Below, piece by piece: positions 31,076-35,608 of a DNA stretch of 35,608 bases (the stretch's first letter is position 1; every line of letters starts with the position of its first letter). The notes under the pieces are model-generated. The model was not told the DNA's origin, ran no database searches, and worked only from the letters and a program-made list of their open reading frames with translations. The stretch comes from Chitinophagaceae bacterium. Its GTDB lineage: Bacteria; Bacteroidota; Bacteroidia; Chitinophagales; Chitinophagaceae. The stretch is from assembly GCA_025924755.1 (NCBI GenBank), contig JAICHT010000002.1, forward strand, positions 1 to 35,608. Direction: 5' to 3'. The position numbers were made by a program, and so were the translations under genes.

Positions 31076-32263
31076 CTATTGCGCAACCAGGCTGGTGCCT
31101 TGTTCTATTTCAGCAATATAGTAGGTAAGATCCAGTGCCATGGCTTGTTTATAGGCTTTAGTAATATCAGCAGCCAGGCCGTCGATGGCCTCATTTTTTA
31201 TGATATTGATGGTGCAGCCACCAAAGCCACCACCCATCATACGGGCGCCTAATACGGCCAGATTGCCTTTTACATAATCCACCAAAAAATCCAGTTCTTT
31301 GCAGCTTACTCCATATTCTTTACTCAGTCCCTCGTGCGTTTGAAACATCTTTTGGCCCAAAGCGGCAATATCACCTTTTTTTAAATCTTCACAACCGTTC
31401 AGCAGCCGCTGTATTTCTTCTACCACATATTTGCACCTCCGGTAAATTATTTCATCTTTTGGTTTCACATATTGGTTCAGCATTTCCATTGTAGCATCTC
31501 TCAGGCTGTTTACCTGCGGATGGCGTTCTTTAATCCACGCTACGCCTTGTTCACACTGCTGTCTTCTAACATTATATTCTGAAGAAGCCAATGAGTGCTC
31601 CACATTTGTGTTAAACAGCACGAGCTTCATATTGTGAAGTTGAAAGGGGACATATTCATGTTGGAGCGACCGGCAATCCAGTTTTATTACATGATCTTTT
31701 TTACCAAACATGGAAGCAAACATATCCATAATGCCTACCCGCACTCCGGCAAAACTGTGCTCTGCTTTTTGAGCCATTTTTACCATTTCCATTTTATCAA
31801 TACCTAACGAGAACAATTCGTTTAGCGCAAAAGCTGTAGCGCATTCTACCGCGGCGGATGAAGAAAGTCCGGCGCCGATTGGCACATCGCCATCAAGCGC
31901 CAGGTTGAAACCATTGATAGGATGCCCATTTTTTACCAGTTGATCTACCACACCCAGCACATAAGTAGCCCAGCCTTTTACGGGTTTAATATCGGCCAGA
32001 TTTACTTGGAGGGTTTCATCAAAATCTACGGAATATAAATGAATGGTTTTATCGGTTCGGGTGCTAACCGCTACATAAATAGCTTTATCAATGGCGCCGG
32101 GCAAAACAAAGCCTTCATTATAGTCCGTATGCTCACCAATGATATTTACCCGGCCCGGAGAGCGGATAACCAACGGCTTCGCTTTAAAAAGCGCTTCAAA
32201 CTTCTGTTGAACCTTATCGGCCATAGGGCGGTTGATATCCTGCGGTTGCTGCATGCGTTTCAT
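31076..32263 (-). CDS. galK: galactokinase
   Basis: SPGRVNIIGEHTDYNEGFVLPGAID, GDVPIGAGLSSSAAVECA, GARMMGGGFGGCTI. Confidence 0.96.
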   Translation of the reverse strand: MKRMQQPQDINRPMADKVQQKFEALFKAKPLVIRSPGRVNIIGEHTDYNEGFVLPGAIDKAIYVAVSTRTDKTIHLYSVDFDETLQVNLADIKPVKGWATYVLGVVDQLVKNGHPINGFNLALDGDVPIGAGLSSSAAVECATAFALNELFSLGIDKMEMVKMAQKAEHSFAGVRVGIMDMFASMFGKKDHVIKLDCRSLQHEYVPFQLHNMKLVLFNTNVEHSLASSEYNVRRQQCEQGVAWIKERHPQVNSLRDATMEMLNQYVKPKDEIIYRRCKYVVEEIQRLLNGCEDLKKGDIAALGQKMFQTHEGLSKEYGVSCKELDFLVDYVKGNLAVLGARMMGGGFGGCTINIIKNEAIDGLAADITKAYKQAMALDLTYYIAEIEQGTSLVAQ

Positions 32264-32472
32264 TTTATAAGAGGGTGAAAGTTAATACTTTCCACAGAGA
32301 TTCCGGCGATAGAATCTTCGATATTATCGGTCTCGTCTGCTATATTTTCTGTTTCAACGACAAAAAACCAATTTAACACGATTTAAGGATTGCATTTGTG
32401 CAACTTTCCCATTATTTTGAGTTCTAATTCTAAAGAACAGAATTAAAATTTATTATCCAAATTATCCCTACT

Positions 32473-33612
32473 ATGTTACCTACTAAAACATTGCACTCCG
32501 TTCCGGAAAACGATCCTGATCTTCATAAGCGATGGTCTGAAGAAAAAGCGACCGCCTGGTTTGAAAAAAATGGCTGGATGGTAGGCTGTAATTACATTCC
32601 TCATTCGGCTATCAACCAATTGGAAATGTGGCAGGCAGAAACGTTCGATCCATTTTTAATTGATAAAGAATTGAGCTGGGCTGCTGGTTTGGGTTTTAAT
32701 ACCGTACGCGTTTTTTTGCACGATCTGCTATGGCAACAGGATTCGGCCGGGTTCTTACAACGCATTGATCAATTTTTGGCTATTGCCCATAAGTATAATA
32801 TCAGAACCATGCTGGTGCTTTTTGACGCCGTATGGGATCCCCATCCAAAACTGGGTAAGCAGCCGGAGCCACGGCACAACGTACACAATTCGGGCTGGGT
32901 GCAGTCTCCGGGCTATCATGTTTTAAATGATGCCAATCGGTACGATGAATTACACAGCTATGTACATGGTATTGTAAGTCATTTTAAAGATGATGAGCGG
33001 GTGCTGATATGGGATTTATTTAATGAGCCCGATAATATGAACCTGGCCAGCTATAAAGATGATAGCTATGCGGCAGATAAAGCGGCTTTGTCTATGAAAT
33101 TGCTGAAGAAAACCATTGGCTGGGTAAGAAGTATCGATCCATCGCAACCCATTACTATGGCACCTTGGCAATACGACTGGAGCGATCATGACAAGCTTAC
33201 GGACCTGGATAACTATATGTTCAGCCATGCCGATATTATCAGCTTTCATTGCTATGAAAAAAGGCACGGGATCAAGAAAAGAATCTTACAGTTAAAACGC
33301 TACAACCGGCCCATGATGTGTACGGAATATATGTCGCGCCAGTCCGGAAGTACATTTCAAAAAATATTGCCGGTATTAAAAAAGCATAATGTAGGTGCTT
33401 ACAACTGGGGATTTGTAGCCGGTAAAACGCAAACACATTGCCCATGGGATTCCTGGCAGAAAAAATATAAAAAAGAACCTAAGGTTTGGTTTCATGATGT
33501 CTTCCGCTCTAATGGCGAACCGTTTGATGCCGAAGAAATTACTTTTTTGAAAAAGATTACTAAAAAAGAAACCCGGATTAAAACCAGGGCCAACTATCAA
33601 AAAGTAGCTTAG
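32473..33612 (+). CDS. cellulase-family (GH-A clan, GH5-like) glycoside hydrolase, no signal peptide
   Basis: LGFNTVRVFLHDLLW, VLIWDLFNEPDN (acid/base Glu after NEP-type motif), MCTEYM (candidate nucleophile). Confidence 0.75.
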   Translation: MLPTKTLHSVPENDPDLHKRWSEEKATAWFEKNGWMVGCNYIPHSAINQLEMWQAETFDPFLIDKELSWAAGLGFNTVRVFLHDLLWQQDSAGFLQRIDQFLAIAHKYNIRTMLVLFDAVWDPHPKLGKQPEPRHNVHNSGWVQSPGYHVLNDANRYDELHSYVHGIVSHFKDDERVLIWDLFNEPDNMNLASYKDDSYAADKAALSMKLLKKTIGWVRSIDPSQPITMAPWQYDWSDHDKLTDLDNYMFSHADIISFHCYEKRHGIKKRILQLKRYNRPMMCTEYMSRQSGSTFQKILPVLKKHNVGAYNWGFVAGKTQTHCPWDSWQKKYKKEPKVWFHDVFRSNGEPFDAEEITFLKKITKKETRIKTRANYQKVA

Positions 33613-33635
33613 TAGCTTTTTTTATACAACTTTAA

Positions 33636-33676
33636 GCAACAAAAAAGCACTAATCCATTAGTGCTTTTTTTGTTGC
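33636..33676. terminator. bidirectional terminator between the GH gene (+) and the aldo/keto reductase (-)
   Basis: gcaacaaaaaagcactaat-cc-attagtgctttttttgttgc, a long near-perfect stem (one bulged T) between convergent genes. Confidence 0.8.
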
Positions 33677-33693
33677 TACAAAAAGAAAGTCTG

Positions 33694-34689
33694 CTACTTC
33701 AAAATACTATTAATGCGGTTGATTTCTTCGGTACTAAAATGGTAATTATCGAGGCATTTTATAGAGTCGGTTACCTGCTCTGGCTTGCTTACCCCAAGAA
33801 GTACCGAGGTAATACGTGGGTCTTTTAATATCCAGGCAAGCGCCATCTGGGCTAACTTTTGTCCACGCTGCTGTGCCAGTTCATTCAGCTGGCGTACTTT
33901 ATTAATTTTATCTTCTGTTAGCTGGTCTTCCTCCATAGCGCCATTGCCGCGATGGCTTGCCGCACGGGAGTCTTCGGGTATGCCGCCTAAATATTTATTA
34001 GTAAGAAGCCCTTGCGCCAGAGGGGAAAATGGAATGCAGCCTACGCCTTCCTTACCTAAAAGATCCAACAAACCATTTTCAATCCAGCGGTCGAACATGG
34101 AATATTTAGGCTGATGAATTAAACAAGGCGTACCCAAACTTTTCAGTATCTGTATGGCTTTTGCGGCTTCCTCCGGCTGATAGCTGGAGATGCCTACATA
34201 TAATGCCTTGCCCTGCCGAACCATCAGGTCAAGTGTCATCATCGTTTCTTCCAGTGGTGTTTCTGGGTCGGGACGGTGATGATAAAAAATATCCACATAA
34301 TCCAATCCCATCCGCTTCAAACTCTGGTCTAAGCTGGCTGTCAAGTATTTTTTAGAACCCCAATCGCCATATGGCCCTTCCCACATTTTCCATCCGGCTT
34401 TTGTGGATATAATCAGTTCATCGCGGTAGCTTTTAAAATCTTCGGAAAAAATTTTTCCGAAAGTCTCTTCGGCCGATCCGGGCGGCGGCCCGTAATTGTT
34501 GGCTAAATCAAAATGCGTGATGCCACTATCGAAGCTAAGGTGTAAAATATTGCGGGCATTTTGCAATACATCAATATGGCCGAAGTTGTGCCACAAACCC
34601 AGCGACACGGCAGGTAGCTTAAGGCCACTATTACCACACCGGCGGTACTCCATATGCTGGTAACGTTGATCATTAGGTGTATACGACAT
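33694..34689 (-). CDS. aldo/keto reductase (YghZ / L-glyceraldehyde-3-phosphate reductase-like)
   Basis: FDLANNYGPPPGSAEETFGK, ISTKAGWKMWEGPYGDWGSKKYL, LDYVDIFYHHRPDPETPLEETM, IPFSPLAQGLLTNKY. Confidence 0.9.
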   Translation of the reverse strand: MSYTPNDQRYQHMEYRRCGNSGLKLPAVSLGLWHNFGHIDVLQNARNILHLSFDSGITHFDLANNYGPPPGSAEETFGKIFSEDFKSYRDELIISTKAGWKMWEGPYGDWGSKKYLTASLDQSLKRMGLDYVDIFYHHRPDPETPLEETMMTLDLMVRQGKALYVGISSYQPEEAAKAIQILKSLGTPCLIHQPKYSMFDRWIENGLLDLLGKEGVGCIPFSPLAQGLLTNKYLGGIPEDSRAASHRGNGAMEEDQLTEDKINKVRQLNELAQQRGQKLAQMALAWILKDPRITSVLLGVSKPEQVTDSIKCLDNYHFSTEEINRINSILK

Positions 34690-34789
34690 AAAACTGAAAC
34701 TGTGGTTTTGATTTCAATAATTAAATAATATCAGGCAACTATTTTCCTGCTTTTACAGATGATAAAAATAGAACTTAAGTAGTACGAAT

Positions 34790-34820
34790 GTATCAAATAC
34801 ACCTGAAGTAAATTTGATAC
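34790..34820. repeat. inverted repeat, operator-like
   Basis: GTATCAAAT-N13-ATTTGATAC, a perfect 9-bp inverted repeat in the intergenic region upstream of the aldo/keto reductase. Confidence 0.6.
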
Positions 34821-34894
34821 CAAATTTTCTATCCTTTTCTAACCTGTTTTAAATGGATAGAAACGCCATCAGGCGACTGGGGTTTAGTTTAGCA

Positions 34895-34924
34895 TTTGTA
34901 ATTAATTTATCCTCTTTATATTTG
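34895..34924 (+). promoter_or_regulatory. Bacteroidota-type promoter for the SAM riboswitch transcript
   Basis: TTTG-N18-TATATTTG, exact to the TTTG/TAnnTTTG consensus; the -7 element ends 20 nt before riboswitch P1. Confidence 0.65.
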
Positions 34925-34943
34925 CGCCAGTTCTTACCAAACA

Positions 34944-35050
34944 CTTATCAAGAAAGGCTGAGGGATATGGCCCTTTGAAGCCTTGGCAACCTATTAAGCA
35001 GCAGTTTAATAAGGTGCTAACTCCATCACGTATTATGCGTGAGAGATAAG
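34944..35050 (+). promoter_or_regulatory. SAM-I (S-box) riboswitch aptamer
   Basis: CTTATCaagaaaggctGAGGGATatGGCCCttTGAAGCCttGGCAACC...aaGGTGCTAAcTCC...gaGAGATAAG. Conserved S-box core, with P1 arms CTTATC/GATAAG. Confidence 0.93.
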
Positions 35051-35083
35051 TCAGATCCAGCTTTATAACTAAATTTTTATAAG

Positions 35084-35111
35084 CGCTTCTGATTTTTCAG
35101 GAGCGTTTTTT
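35084..35111 (+). terminator. expression-platform intrinsic terminator of the SAM riboswitch
   Basis: CGCTTCTGA-TTTT-TCAGGAGCG (9 bp with one G:T) followed by TTTTTTA. Confidence 0.8.
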
Positions 35112-35171
35112 ATTACGTTCCTACCTGCCTTGCTGAGCGGTTTTGTAAGCCTTTTATTTAAAAATATAAAG

Positions 35172-35608
35172 ATGTGTAATCAAGAAAAACTTGTTATTGG
35201 CTTAGTAGGATTTGGCGTCGTAGGAGAAGGTATTTACCAGGTATTGCAACAGGCGCCTTCCTTGCAGGCCACCATAAAAAAAATATGCATCCGGCAAAAA
35301 AATAAATTACGGAATGCTCCTGCAGATATGTTTACAACTGACTATAACGAACTCCTGCAAGATGATACTATTAACGTCATAGTAGAATTGATAGACGATG
35401 CAAAAGAAGCGTACACGATAGTAACAAAGGCATTAAAAAGCGGCAAGGCGGTAGTAAGTGCTAATAAAAAAATGATTGCGGTACACTTATCCGAATTGTT
35501 AGACCTTCAGCAGCAATATGGCACTCCATTTTTATACGAAGCAGCGGTGTGTGGCAGTATTCCTATTATAAGAAATCTGGAAGAATATTACGATAACGAT
35601 TTGCTGCA
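35172..35608 (+). CDS. hom: homoserine dehydrogenase (truncated by the window edge)
   Basis: MCNQEKLVIGLVGFGVVGEGIYQVLQQ...VVSANKKMIAVHLSELLDLQQQYGTPFLYEAAVCGSIPIIRNLEEYY, with the Rossmann motif and the ANK and E-A-A-V-CGSIPII motifs. Confidence 0.9.
   Translation, partial: MCNQEKLVIGLVGFGVVGEGIYQVLQQAPSLQATIKKICIRQKNKLRNAPADMFTTDYNELLQDDTINVIVELIDDAKEAYTIVTKALKSGKAVVSANKKMIAVHLSELLDLQQQYGTPFLYEAAVCGSIPIIRNLEEYYDNDLL

Noticed and set aside
32425-32460. Interleaved short inverted repeats (GTTCT/AGAAC and AATTCT/AGAATT) upstream of the GH gene as an operator
   Set aside because: Short, A/T-rich and overlapping; expected by chance in such intergenic sequence without conservation data.
1-35608. 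CRISPR arrays, tRNA/rRNA genes, transposases, phage genes or defence systems
   Set aside because: None recognised by reading either strand; the window reads as core metabolism.

Overview
This 35.6 kb window looks like Bacteroidota chromosome, probably Chitinophagaceae-like (inferred from protein style and TTTG/TAnnTTTG promoters). It is dominated by aspartate-family and branched-chain amino-acid biosynthesis plus nitrogen assimilation. Reading along the minus strand there is leuA-leuC-leuD-(double ABC ATPase)-leuB, then ilvE-ilvD-ilvB-ilvN-ilvC-ilvA, then gltB-gltD, then amt-porin-amt. A truncated aspartokinase (thrA-like) lies at the left edge and ppc is on the plus strand. The right part holds a TPR-like hypothetical gene interrupted by an in-frame stop, galM/galK, a GH-A-clan hydrolase, an aldo/keto reductase, and a SAM-I riboswitch upstream of a truncated homoserine dehydrogenase. 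The strongest unlisted signals are cis-regulatory RNAs. First, a 32-codon leader ORF (MLRSSLNKIIDTTIIIVVVIIIPALYGGGTCI*, minus strand 22296-22198) is followed by an intrinsic terminator and a mutually exclusive antiterminator, just upstream of ilvE; this is a textbook-like ilv attenuator. Second, a Thr/Ile-rich leader-like ORF ending ...ITHFIHIATSIFIATLAVITIIITSTTRKGC... precedes the thrA-like gene. Third, the SAM-I riboswitch has its own Bacteroidota-type promoter and terminator upstream of a second homoserine dehydrogenase. No rRNA, tRNA, CRISPR array or mobile element was recognised.
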